From Maritalea myrionectae DSM 19524 (lineage in GTDB: Bacteria; Pseudomonadota; Alphaproteobacteria; Rhizobiales; Devosiaceae), in the NCBI RefSeq assembly GCF_000423365.1, contig NZ_AUHV01000002.1, forward strand, positions 558,001 to 622,000: a DNA stretch of 64,000 nucleotides, written 5' to 3'. Both the position numbers and the translations under genes were made by a program. Positions 55,957 to 63,558 of the stretch are shown here, one piece after another. The notes beneath the pieces were generated by a model. It was given only the letters and a program-made list of their open reading frames with translations, did no database searches and was not told where the DNA came from. How positions within the stretch are numbered: position 1 is the first letter of the stretch; each line of letters starts with the position of its first letter.

Positions 55957-56598
55957 ATGTCCGCCCTTCAATCCGCCCCCGACATTACGTGGCCCGATTC
56001 TGATATTTGCGTGGCTGCCCATGATTTGGTGAAAGAGGTTTCGCCCGCCTTTTTGTACAATCACTTGATGCGTTCTTACGCGTTTGGGGCGGCCATCGGG
56101 CAAAAGCAAAGCAAAAGCTTTGATGCGGAGATGCTGTTTTTGGGCGCGGTAATGCATGACCTTGCCTTTGTTGACCAATTTGAAAATGGCCATCGTTTTG
56201 AAGTGGACAGCGCCAACGCCGCCAAGAATTTTTTGTCTGAACGCGGCTATGACGACAAGAAGATCGATGTCATCTGGCAGGCCATTGCCCTGCACTCCAC
56301 ACATGATGTGCCGCAGTTTATGGCCCCGGAAGTGGCGCTGGTGCAGTTTGGTGCCGGGTTGGATGTGGGCATGTTCCCCTATGACGCGCTTGAGGCGAAA
56401 CAGATCGATCAGATTGTGGACCTCTATCCGCGCCTTGGGTTCAAGAAAGCCATTATCGAAACATTGGGCCATGTGGTGCAGCGCAACCCACGCGCCACTG
56501 TCACCACCTTTTTGGAGCATGTGGGCCACCGCTGTGTGGAGCATTATCGCGCGCCAAACTTTGTGGACATTGTGACCCGCTCACAATTTGCCGAATAA
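55957..56598 (+). CDS. HD-domain protein resembling cyanamide hydratase
   Basis: This 213-residue HD-superfamily protein has metal-binding residues in FLYNHLMRSYAFG (first His), GAVMHDLAFV (HD pair), ALHSTHDVP and a later Asp (GAGLDVGMF). The pattern with RSYAFG and HRFEVDSANAA resembles fungal-type cyanamide hydratases (cyanamide to urea). It is 25 bases upstream of a nitrilase gene, so both products may act on C-N triple bonds. The hydratase label is family-level inference; it could hydrate another nitrile or isonitrile. Confidence 0.78.
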   Translation: MSALQSAPDITWPDSDICVAAHDLVKEVSPAFLYNHLMRSYAFGAAIGQKQSKSFDAEMLFLGAVMHDLAFVDQFENGHRFEVDSANAAKNFLSERGYDDKKIDVIWQAIALHSTHDVPQFMAPEVALVQFGAGLDVGMFPYDALEAKQIDQIVDLYPRLGFKKAIIETLGHVVQRNPRATVTTFLEHVGHRCVEHYRAPNFVDIVTRSQFAE

Positions 56599-56622
56599 CA
56601 ACCAAGGAGATCGGGAGGAAAT

Positions 56623-57660
56623 ATGGGACGTTCTCATCCAAAATATATCGCAGGGGCGGTGCAGGCTGCCTCTGTTGTACATGACCTTGAAGGCGGGGTG
56701 CGCCGCACCATTGAGCTGATTGAGGAGGCCAGCGAAAAAGGCGTGAAAGTGCTGGTGTTTCCAGAAACATGGATCCCCGGCTATCCCTATTGGGCATGGC
56801 TTGGCCCGCAGGCCTGGGGCATGCAATTTGTGCAAGCTTATCATGACAATGCCATGGAAGTTGGCGACGAACATCACCAAGCCATTTGCGCCGCGGCGCG
56901 GGCCCACAACATGTATGTGGTGCTGGGCTTTGCCGAAAAGTTTGAAGGCAGTATTTACATTGCCCAAAGCATTATCGGGCCAGATGGCGTGGTGATTGCC
57001 AACCGCCGCAAGCTAAAAGCCACCCATGTGGAGCGGGCTGTGTTTGGCGAAGGCAGCGGGGTGGATCTTGATGTGCACCGCACCGAAGATGCGGGCAATT
57101 TGGGCGCGCTTTGCTGCTGGGAGCATATGCAACCGCTGTCTAAATATGCGCTCTACTCGATGAACGAGCAGGTGCATGCCGCCGCGTGGCCCACCCTGTC
57201 GCTTTATGAAGGCAAAGCCTTTGCCTTAGGGCCGGAAGCCAATATGTCGCTTTCGCGTACCTATGCCATGGAAGGGCAATGTTTTGTGATTGCGGCCACC
57301 TCTGTGATGACCAGCGGGATACAGGACGCGCTTGGCCTTGATGAGATGCAAAAGGATTTACTGCCCGTGGGTGGCGGCAGCTCTTCCATCTTCGCGCCAG
57401 ATGGGCAATTGATCAGCGCGCCCTTGCCGCCCACTGAAGAAGGCATTGTGGTGGCGGAGCTGGACCTTAGTCTGATTTCCCTCGCCAAGGCCGCTGCCGA
57501 CCCCGCTGGCCATTACGCGCGCCCAGACGTGACCCAGCTTGTGTTGAACCGCGCACCGACCCCCACCACATTGGTGCGCGCGCCCGAAAGACCTTCCGGA
57601 CCAACTGCATTCGAATTTCGCGAGGACGATGTAGCTTTGGATGAAGAAGAGATGGTCTAA
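56623..57660 (+). CDS. Nitrilase
   Basis: This 345-residue nitrilase-branch hydrolase has the catalytic triad in place: Glu48 (VFPETWIPGYP), Lys130 (NRRKLKATH) and Cys165 (ALCCWEHMQPL). The CWEHMQPL motif marks true nitrilases or cyanide dihydratases rather than amidases. The length is normal, with an acidic C-terminal tail. It converts a nitrile to a carboxylate and ammonia; indole-3-acetonitrile is tempting from the tryptophan context but unproven. The AAGGAGATCGGGAGG site is strong. Confidence 0.9.
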   Translation: MGRSHPKYIAGAVQAASVVHDLEGGVRRTIELIEEASEKGVKVLVFPETWIPGYPYWAWLGPQAWGMQFVQAYHDNAMEVGDEHHQAICAAARAHNMYVVLGFAEKFEGSIYIAQSIIGPDGVVIANRRKLKATHVERAVFGEGSGVDLDVHRTEDAGNLGALCCWEHMQPLSKYALYSMNEQVHAAAWPTLSLYEGKAFALGPEANMSLSRTYAMEGQCFVIAATSVMTSGIQDALGLDEMQKDLLPVGGGSSSIFAPDGQLISAPLPPTEEGIVVAELDLSLISLAKAAADPAGHYARPDVTQLVLNRAPTPTTLVRAPERPSGPTAFEFREDDVALDEEEMV

Positions 57661-57674
57661 TTCAGGGCGAACCC

Positions 57675-57703
57675 GTGGGCGCAAGTTTCCCGCTTGCGCC
57701 CAC
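57675..57703. terminator. Stem-loop between nitrilase and M20 genes
   Basis: GTGGGCGCAAG and CTTGCGCCCAC form a perfect 11-bp stem around a 7-base loop, followed by TTCCCTTTT. It lies between two convergent genes and can end both transcripts. Confidence 0.8.
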
Positions 57704-57720
57704 TTCCCTTTTAAAGGGAC

Positions 57721-58890
57721 TTAGGAAAGAGGCATGCCCTCTTCGATCAGCTTGATCATAAAGCTGGAGCCGGTTGGGATGATTTCGTCGTTAAAATCAT
57801 ATTCCGGGTGGTGACAATTTGGCGTGTCGCCCTGCCCCAAAAACACATAGGCACCGGGCCGGGCCAAGAGCATGAAGGAGAAATCCTCCGCGCCCATCAC
57901 TGGCTCAATATCGTCTTTCACCCGATCTTCGCCCACCACTTTTTTGGCCACGTCCAGCGCGAACTGGGTTTGCGCCGGATGGTTGATGGTGACCGGATAT
58001 TCCTTTTGGTAATTCAGATTGACCTTGGCGCCGTGCAATTGGGCGATGCCGTTGCAGATTTCCTGCATCCGCTTTTCTGCATAGTCGCGCACTTCCATAT
58101 CGAGGGTGCGCACGGTGCCGGAGAGTTTGGCGGTTTGCTCAATCACATTGTCCGCAGTGCCGCAATGGAAGGTGGTGACGGACACCACGATGGATTTCAG
58201 CGGGTCGACATTGCGCGACACGATGCGCTGAAAGGCTTGCACCAAATCGGTGCCGACAATGATCGGGTCAATGCCGTGGTCAGGATGTGCCGCGTGGGCG
58301 CCCTTGCCGATAATATCAATCTCAAAGAAATCCGCGGCCGCCATAAGTGGGCCGGTGCGGGCCTCAATATGGTTCACATCGGTGCCGGGGGAATTGTGCA
58401 GGCCATAGACTTCATCAATGCCGAAGCGCTCCATCATCCCATCTTTGACCATTTCATTGCCGCCGCCGCCGCCTTCTTCCGCGGGCTGAAAAATCATCAC
58501 GGCGGTGCCGTCAAAATTGCGGGTTTCGGCCAGATATTTCGCGGCGCCGAGCAAAATGGTGGTGTGACCATCATGGCCACAGGCATGCATCACGCCTTGA
58601 TTTTGTGACTTATAGTCGTGGTTTAAAATTTCGGTGATGGGCAGCGCATCCATATCGGCGCGCAGGCCGATGGTTTTGCCGGAATTGTTCTCGCGCCCTT
58701 TGATCACCGCCACCACGCCGGTTTTGCCAATGCCGGTGACAATTTCATCCACGCCATAGCTTTTGAGTTTTTCCGCCACCAGCGCTGCGGTGCGATGTTC
58801 GTTAAAGCCCAGCTCGGGATGGGCATGAATGTCTTGCCGGATTTCGGTCAGTTCTTTATGAAATTCAGCAACACGATTGATAACTGGCAT
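57721..58890 (-). CDS. M20-family amidohydrolase (hippurate hydrolase / IAA-amino acid hydrolase type)
   Basis: This 389-residue di-metal amidohydrolase has HPELGFNEHRTA, LRADMDALP, the metal motif MHACGHDGH, the catalytic Glu-Glu in FQPAEEGGGGG, His in GKGAHAAHPD and the final metal His in NCHHPEYDFND. Family members hydrolyse N-acyl or amide-linked aromatic acids. The start at 58890 follows GGGGAGAC. It may free an aromatic acid for the island, but this is not shown. Confidence 0.9.
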   Translation of the reverse strand: MPVINRVAEFHKELTEIRQDIHAHPELGFNEHRTAALVAEKLKSYGVDEIVTGIGKTGVVAVIKGRENNSGKTIGLRADMDALPITEILNHDYKSQNQGVMHACGHDGHTTILLGAAKYLAETRNFDGTAVMIFQPAEEGGGGGNEMVKDGMMERFGIDEVYGLHNSPGTDVNHIEARTGPLMAAADFFEIDIIGKGAHAAHPDHGIDPIIVGTDLVQAFQRIVSRNVDPLKSIVVSVTTFHCGTADNVIEQTAKLSGTVRTLDMEVRDYAEKRMQEICNGIAQLHGAKVNLNYQKEYPVTINHPAQTQFALDVAKKVVGEDRVKDDIEPVMGAEDFSFMLLARPGAYVFLGQGDTPNCHHPEYDFNDEIIPTGSSFMIKLIEEGMPLS

Positions 58891-59057
58891 TTGTCTCCCC
58901 TTGAACATTGGTGCAACCAATATCACGTAAGAGATCATGCCCCATTAACAATGGCAAATGGAATTGTTTGGCTGAACACAATTTTACGTTAGATTTAGCC
59001 GAATCATGAATTACAAAAGCCAAGATGCACTTCGAACGGCAAGGACAGATTTTAGCT

Positions 59058-59639
59058 ATGGCAAATGAGAACGAAGACAAACAAGACAACAAGAACGACC
59101 CAACCGTTGAGAAAATCCTGTTTAAAAACCGCACGGTTTTGATCACAGGCGAAATCAACGACAAGCTCGCGCGCGAAGCTTCTGGTCGGTTGTTGGCGCT
59201 TGCCGATCAATCAGATGATCCGATCAATGTGTTTATCAGCTCACCTGGTGGCCATGTTGAAAGTGGCGACATGGTGCATGACATCATCAAATTCATCAAA
59301 CCCACCGTGCGCACCATCGGCAGCGGCTGGGTGGCCAGCGCGGGCGCCTTGATTTTCGTGGGCGCGAAAAAGGAAAACCGGATGTGCCTCCCCAACACCC
59401 GCTTCCTGCTGCACCAACCAAGCGGCGGCGTGGGCGGCAAAGTGTCGGACATCCAAATTCAGGCCGAGCAAATCAAGCAAATGCGCGAACGGTTCGACAT
59501 TTTGTTTGCTGAAGCCACGGGCCAAACCAAAGAAAAGATCGCCGAAGACACCAACCGCGATTTCTGGCTGAACACCAAAGAGGCCATCGACTATGGCCTG
59601 CTGGGCAAGGTGATCACCAGCATTGATGATCTGACCTAA
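59058..59639 (+). CDS. ClpP-like serine protease subunit
   Basis: This 193-residue protein has the ClpP fold with a complete triad: Ser94 in WVASAGALIF, His119 in FLLHQPSGG, and the Asp in IAEDTNRDFW. The stretch FISSPGGHVESGDMVHDIIKF forms the usual strand. The motif around the Ser differs from the canonical GQAASMG, and a highly charged Asn/Lys/Asp N-terminus replaces a propeptide. It is probably a paralogue of the housekeeping ClpP. The ATG at 59058 follows AAGGAC. No clpX is adjacent. Confidence 0.87.
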   Translation: MANENEDKQDNKNDPTVEKILFKNRTVLITGEINDKLAREASGRLLALADQSDDPINVFISSPGGHVESGDMVHDIIKFIKPTVRTIGSGWVASAGALIFVGAKKENRMCLPNTRFLLHQPSGGVGGKVSDIQIQAEQIKQMRERFDILFAEATGQTKEKIAEDTNRDFWLNTKEAIDYGLLGKVITSIDDLT

Positions 59640-59658
59640 GTGTTTTGAGAGAATGAGG

Positions 59659-59682
59659 AAGCCGCCGCGAGGCGGCTTTTTT
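59659..59682 (+). terminator. Rho-independent terminator of the clpP-like gene
   Basis: AAGCCGCC and GGCGGCTT form an 8-bp perfect stem around GCGA, followed by TTTTTT, about 20 bases after the stop codon. Downstream, up to 59902, no gene was recognised; base composition becomes AT-rich there. Confidence 0.9.
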
Positions 59683-59902
59683 GTTGGGGGGGGGTAATAA
59701 CATAACGTTAGATTGCAAAAGAATATGTCATGTGCTTGGAGTTCAACCGAAATGGCTTCGGAGTTGACTACCCTTTCTACTGTACTCTAGACTCTGCAAG
59801 GAAACCATTGGCTATATACGAGCGACGAAATCCATCGCTGGCTGTAGCCTAATTTAATGCTGCAAGGTACTCCCGGGAACCAAAGTTTGAGGCTGCAATT
59901 CA

Positions 59903-60307
59903 GTGAGCAATACTGAATACCAAACACTTACCAACGAGGTCCATATCTCGCAAGAAGGGGTAATTCTCGGGTATGTAGTTAAGTACCCACTTCCAGAGCT
60001 AGAATTTGAGCGGATTGTCAATCCAGCTTCTCCAATCCGAGATCTAATCGTTGGCTCTATTGGCGTGACCCTATCTTACACGGTGACGGTACTGGTTAAA
60101 CTAAACAACGAAGGTCTCAATTCATTTTCAAAATATGAATGGTGGATTTTGGCAGGGCTATTCATCCTACCACTTTGCATATGGTTGTTTGGCAGGGTTT
60201 TCTTAAATAACAAACGAAAAAACACGATTAGTAAGATAGAAGAGTTCTTTAGAAACCCATCATCTATCAGCCCGGAGTGGAATTCGACGGAACACGGCCA
60301 TGAGTAA
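59903..60307 (+). CDS. Hypothetical two-TM membrane protein of an AT-rich islet
   Basis: This 134-residue protein is not recognised. The N-terminal part is soluble; two membrane helices follow (about residues 48-68, LIVGSIGVTLSYTVTVLVKL, and 83-106, WWILAGLFILPLCIWLFG). The cytosolic tail is charged, with NNKRKNTISKIEEF. It starts with GTG. Codon use is clearly more AT-rich than the surrounding genes, a sign of transfer. The downstream gene overlaps it by eight bases. Confidence 0.6.
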   Translation: MSNTEYQTLTNEVHISQEGVILGYVVKYPLPELEFERIVNPASPIRDLIVGSIGVTLSYTVTVLVKLNNEGLNSFSKYEWWILAGLFILPLCIWLFGRVFLNNKRKNTISKIEEFFRNPSSISPEWNSTEHGHE

Positions 60308-60758
60308 AAACAAGGAAAGACAAGAGAATAGCATAGCGAATTCCATTGAGCCTTATGATACTATTATCTTGTGTGGAAATAAAATCGTAGGTGGTGCCAA
60401 TCTGTTTGATATTTCAGGAACCATACCACTTCAAATTGCCAAGGGAACTCCACCTAACATTTGGTTAAAAACTAAGCTCAAATCCGGTGGCGAACTCACC
60501 TTCGTTGAAGATTCAAAGTCCTCTCACCCAGACATAGAAGTTGCTGATATCGACGGGAAAATTCGTGTGACACTGGGCTCCGAAAAAATACTCGATCTCA
60601 GTGAGCTAGATGGCGAGGTCGTTGACATCGAATACTTAGACCTTCGACCAATAGGTCTTAACATACATGGAGACTCCAAGGCAGGTATTACAGTAGGCAA
60701 CTCCAAATTTGTTGGAAATACTTTCAAAGGAAGTGGAACGTTTATAGGCATAGGTTAA
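60300..60758 (+). CDS. Hypothetical protein, second gene of the AT-rich islet
   Basis: This 152-residue protein is of unknown family. It has no signal peptide or membrane helix. It is rich in short beta strands (YDTIILCGNKIVGGANLFD, KIRVTLGSEKILDLSEL, VVDIEYLDLRPIGLNIH) and ends with a repetitive Gly/Asn/Ser stretch (GITVGNSKFVGNTFKGSG) that could form a beta-helix-like edge. Overlap with the upstream membrane-protein gene suggests a two-protein system. Confidence 0.6.
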   Translation: MSKNKERQENSIANSIEPYDTIILCGNKIVGGANLFDISGTIPLQIAKGTPPNIWLKTKLKSGGELTFVEDSKSSHPDIEVADIDGKIRVTLGSEKILDLSELDGEVVDIEYLDLRPIGLNIHGDSKAGITVGNSKFVGNTFKGSGTFIGIG

Positions 60759-60780
60759 GAAACCTTGAGCTATATTTGTC

Positions 60781-60810
60781 TAGATCCCCGGGTCAAGCCC
60801 GAGGATGACG
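60781..60810. repeat. Palindromic repeat element, unit 1
   Basis: ATCCCCGGG and CCCGAGGAT form a stem with one G-T mismatch around TCAAG, ending GATGACG. The same unit recurs at 62311-62338 in the same orientation. It starts a 380-base stretch without genes that holds several similar palindromes. Confidence 0.75.
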
Positions 60811-60881
60811 TGTGCGGGGTGTCGGCGTTGTGCCAAATGGCTCCAACACCACCTAATTGTGCAGTCAAAATGTCTCCCCCC

Positions 60882-60909
60882 GTCACCCCAAGACTTGATC
60901 TTGGGGTCC
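60882..60909. repeat. Palindromic repeat element, unit 2
   Basis: ACCCCAAGA and TCTTGGGGT form a perfect 9-bp stem around CTTGA, flanked by GTC on the left and CCA on the right. Confidence 0.75.
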
Positions 60910-60978
60910 ATTTGCGATTGGCCAAGCGGCAGGCTTGTTCGGCCTTCTCATCTCTGGTGCCAAGAAGACAAGTGAAAT

Positions 60979-61006
60979 GGATTGCAAGATCAAGTCTTGC
61001 AATGAC
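60979..61006. repeat. Palindromic repeat element, unit 3
   Basis: ATTGCAAGA and TCTTGCAAT form a perfect 9-bp stem around TCAAG. Read on the minus strand, the flanks are again GTC and CCA, so the element is inverted relative to unit 2. Confidence 0.75.
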
Positions 61007-61053
61007 GGTGGTGTTTGGGGCTTAGGCACTGCCATGGGCGCTGTTTGTGTGGC

Positions 61054-61072
61054 CCCCGGAACAAGTCCGGGG
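61054..61072. repeat. Palindromic repeat element, unit 4
   Basis: CCCCGGA and TCCGGGG form a perfect 7-bp stem around ACAAG, a variant of the same design. Confidence 0.65.
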
Positions 61073-61136
61073 TGGTGGGTTTGATGGGCGCCACCAACAC
61101 TTACCCAGTTCGGTTATCGCACCGCCGATACGTTCG

Positions 61137-61162
61137 TCATTCCCGCACAGGCGGGAATCCAG
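61137..61162. repeat. Palindromic repeat element, unit 5
   Basis: ATTCCCGC and GCGGGAAT form a perfect 8-bp stem around ACAG, with flanks GTC and CCA. From here to 61314 I see no gene. Confidence 0.75.
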
Positions 61163-61314
61163 GTTGGACTTTCAGTTGGGCAAATCGTTTACGGCTTTGG
61201 CCTTGAGTTGTGCTGAACTGGATCCCCAGAGCTTTATGGGCGCTCGCGCCGTATGACTGGCCCCAGCATGACAAGCAGATCTGCTTTGCTGATGTCGATA
61301 TGTCACGATAAGTT

Positions 61315-62103
61315 TCACGGAATAGCAAAGCCATCTGTGAGGACTGGCAAGTCAGCTTCACATGCAAAAGTCTCGACCGCGGGCTTAGCAAAGAAATAGC
61401 CTTGAAATAGATCGATGCCCAATTTGTGCAAAGTGCGGGTTTCTGCTTCCGTTTCCACACCCTCGGCGAGCACGTTGAAGCGCATGAGATTACTCATTGT
61501 CATGATCCCTTGAACAATGGCTTGCCGACTGGGTGACTTGTCAATATTTCGGACCAAGTCCATATCGATTTTGATAATATCAGTTTGAAAGCGTGCCAAA
61601 AGACCGAGACCTGAGAACCCTGATCCAAAGTCGTCAATCGCGGTCGTGAACCCCATTTTGCGATATTCTGTCACAATATGCTGAACATGGTCGGTGTCCC
61701 GCATTTCCTCTTGCTCGGTAAACTCGAACATCAGGCGTCGTGGACTGAAATTTGCCTTCGCCGAGGCTGCTAAGGTGGCGCGGATGCACGCCTTGGGCTC
61801 ATAAACCGCGTTGGGTAAGAAGTTGATCGAAAGCATCGCATTTGACCGTGAAGGCATCTTCTCACCAGCCAGCTCGATGGCTTTTACACGACACGCTTGA
61901 TCAAATGCGTATCTGTTCTCATCTGTGACTTGGCTGAGAACATCGAAAGCACTTTCTCCGTTTTGGCCACGAACCAGAGACTCATATCCCCAAACACGTT
62001 TTTTGGCCAGGTCAACGATGGGCTGAAAGGCCATCGTAAACGGCACCACAAATTGGTCAGCGTTCGCATCTTTACAGCCATTGCATCCAACATATTTAGA
62101 CAT
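61315..62103 (-). CDS. EAL-domain c-di-GMP phosphodiesterase
   Basis: This 262-residue single EAL domain has the catalytic residues visible: GYESLVRG (ESL instead of EAL), LSINFLPN, FEFTEQEEM, AIDDFGSGFSG (DD), IIKIDMDLV (K and D), LAEGVET and QGYFFAKP. A short N-terminal Cys-containing stretch (VGCNGCKD) precedes it; there is no membrane helix or GGDEF domain. All metal and catalytic residues appear kept, so hydrolysis of c-di-GMP is likely. Its neighbours are repeats, so no operon context helps. Confidence 0.88.
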   Translation of the reverse strand: MSKYVGCNGCKDANADQFVVPFTMAFQPIVDLAKKRVWGYESLVRGQNGESAFDVLSQVTDENRYAFDQACRVKAIELAGEKMPSRSNAMLSINFLPNAVYEPKACIRATLAASAKANFSPRRLMFEFTEQEEMRDTDHVQHIVTEYRKMGFTTAIDDFGSGFSGLGLLARFQTDIIKIDMDLVRNIDKSPSRQAIVQGIMTMSNLMRFNVLAEGVETEAETRTLHKLGIDLFQGYFFAKPAVETFACEADLPVLTDGFAIP

Positions 62104-62310
62104 TCCGTTCCAGCCTACTTTTAAAATATCCAGTATCTAGAAGTTGAGGCGAACTCATTAAGAATGGGATAATCCTGAAACAGCGAACCCCAACTCGCCC
62201 CGGTTTTCCTCTTCGATCACAACGTGCTGGGAAAAACGCATACGCAAAGCCAGGGGCTGCGGTGTAGATTTATCCGCAGGGGTTGATCGTTTTTGAGTTT
62301 TGCCAAACTG

Positions 62311-62338
62311 GATCCCCGGGGCAAGCCCGAGGATGACG
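62311..62338. repeat. Palindromic repeat element, second copy of unit 1
   Basis: ATCCCCGGG, GCAAG and CCCGAGGAT followed by GACG nearly match unit 1 at 60781-60810. It lies in the stretch 62104-62524, where I see no intact gene. Confidence 0.75.
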
Positions 62339-62420
62339 TGGGAGAGTATTGGTGTTTTGCCATATGATTCCGCCCCGCTCTTGATCGCTTTTACGCTTGC
62401 GTCGGGCGGGTGGCCCTCAC

Positions 62421-62518
62421 GGGGGCGGAGAAGCCCATTTGGTCGAGGGCGTGCAGGGATGATCGAGCCGCCGACCCAGAGCGTGGCGACGGTGTTGACG
62501 ACCATGAGCGGGCTTATG
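62421..62518 (-). pseudogene. Decayed fragment of a DUF808-family gene
   Basis: About 98 bases are highly similar to part of the intact DUF808 gene at 63760-63856 on the same strand. In translation, LMVV.T.A.LWVGGSII is shared, but one inserted base near 62457 breaks the frame. It sits directly after the MarR gene's 3' end. It looks like a remnant of duplication or recombination. Confidence 0.8.
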
Positions 62519-62524
62519 ATTGTG

Positions 62525-63055
62525 TCAGGTGGGTTTTTGAATTGCTGCGGCGCCTTCCATGGCGGCCTTGCGCAAGTTACCCATTGTTGGGGGCCCAAAC
62601 ATTTCGGCTAGTTCTGTCTCAATGCGGCTGAAGGCGGTGAGTGCGTGTTGGTGCAGCTCGAGCCCGGCATCTGTGCGCAGGATGATTTTTGCGCGCTTGT
62701 CGCTTGGGTCGGGGAAGCGGGCGAGGTAGCCCAGATCAATCAACTCCTCAACAATTTCGCTCATCGCCTGCTTTGTCATATCCGCCTTGGCCGCGAGTTC
62801 GGTAAGGCGGCACCCGTCGGCTGGCAAATGGATGAAAACCGGATTAAATGCCGCGCGCGCCTCCGGGAACACCTCACGCAGCAATTCGATAAGCCGGGTT
62901 TCGATCCATGCCACGATTGGCTTTATCGAAAAGATCAAAGGTGGGTTACGGGGACGATCGGTTCGGAATGCGCGAATGCCCTCGGCTTGAAGGCGTTCAA
63001 GCTCGGTGGGCTTTGGCGATTTGGGCGACTCACTTGATATATAGTCAGGTAACAT
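62525..63055 (-). CDS. MarR-family transcriptional regulator
   Basis: This 176-residue winged helix has CRLTELAAKADMTKQAMSEIVEELIDLGYLARFPDPSDKRAKIILRT, preceded by an unusual 35-residue charged N-terminal extension. Dimerisation helices flank it. It is divergent from a VOC-family gene, and a perfect 9-bp inverted repeat lies between them. The TTAGTCA half-sites near its own start suggest autoregulation. The ligand is unknown. Confidence 0.88.
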   Translation of the reverse strand: MLPDYISSESPKSPKPTELERLQAEGIRAFRTDRPRNPPLIFSIKPIVAWIETRLIELLREVFPEARAAFNPVFIHLPADGCRLTELAAKADMTKQAMSEIVEELIDLGYLARFPDPSDKRAKIILRTDAGLELHQHALTAFSRIETELAEMFGPPTMGNLRKAAMEGAAAIQKPT

Positions 63056-63061
63056 GATTAT

Positions 63062-63086
63062 ATTTAGTCAGGCAAATTGACTAAAT
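63062..63086. promoter_or_regulatory. Perfect inverted repeat, likely MarR operator
   Basis: ATTTAGTCA (63062-63070) and TGACTAAAT (63078-63086) are perfect 9-bp arms with a 7-base spacer. A further partial half-site ATAGTCAGG lies at 63041-63049. The site lies between the divergent marR and VOC start codons, 12 bases from the VOC ATG, so a bound repressor would block the VOC gene. Confidence 0.8.
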
Positions 63087-63098
63087 TGGAATGGAGCC

Positions 63099-63554
63099 AT
63101 GCCTCTTAGCGATGGATGCAATCACGTCACGATGCTGACCAAGGATCTTGATCGGTTCGTGGAATTCTACACCCGTATATTCGATGCTGAGTTGCGATTT
63201 GGTGAGCTTGAGGGTGACCTTCGGCACGTCATGATTGACGTTGGCGGCGGCTTCTGCCTGCATCCCTTCGAATTGCCGACGCAGGACGCGCATGCCGAAG
63301 GGCTGCCCGATATTTTCCAACGTGGACATATCGATCATTTTGCGCTTGATTTTGTTGACGCGGAGGACTTCGAGACGGCGCGCCGCCGTTTATTTGAAGC
63401 CGGGGCGACGACAGGACAGGTTCGCGATTTCGGGATGATCAAGGTCCTCAGCTTCACCGACCCAGATCATATGGAATGTGAGATTGCACTTTGGAAAGAA
63501 GGCAAACCTTTGACCATGGCTCAAAGCACGGTCGAACCGTATGAAGTTGGGTGA
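63099..63554 (+). CDS. VOC-family (glyoxalase/dioxygenase-like) protein
   Basis: This 151-residue protein has two beta-alpha-beta-beta-beta modules: CNHVTMLTKDLDRFVEFYTRIF with the first metal His, then HIDHFALDFVDAEDFETARRRLFEAGATTG with the second, and DPDHMECEIALW with the metal Glu. The family includes glyoxalases, fosfomycin-resistance proteins and dioxygenases; this one is not assigned further. It is likely repressed by the divergent MarR. Confidence 0.88.
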   Translation: MPLSDGCNHVTMLTKDLDRFVEFYTRIFDAELRFGELEGDLRHVMIDVGGGFCLHPFELPTQDAHAEGLPDIFQRGHIDHFALDFVDAEDFETARRRLFEAGATTGQVRDFGMIKVLSFTDPDHMECEIALWKEGKPLTMAQSTVEPYEVG

Positions 63555-63558
63555 TGAC

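Noticed and set aside
57808-58608. A 266-codon plus-strand frame opposite the M20 hydrolase
   Set aside because: The composition is His/Gly/Ile-rich with no recognisable fold, and it is antisense to a complete M20 enzyme.
59640-59902. A tRNA or small RNA gene in the gap after the clpP-like gene
   Set aside because: Apart from the terminator stem, I could not fold a cloverleaf or find a convincing promoter-terminator pair.
60781-61162. A CRISPR array
   Set aside because: The units differ in stem sequence, have irregular spacing and occur in both orientations; no cas genes are present.
62158-62598. A coding gene of 146 codons on the minus strand
   Set aside because: It overlaps a palindromic repeat and the frame-broken DUF808 fragment, and no coherent protein features remain.
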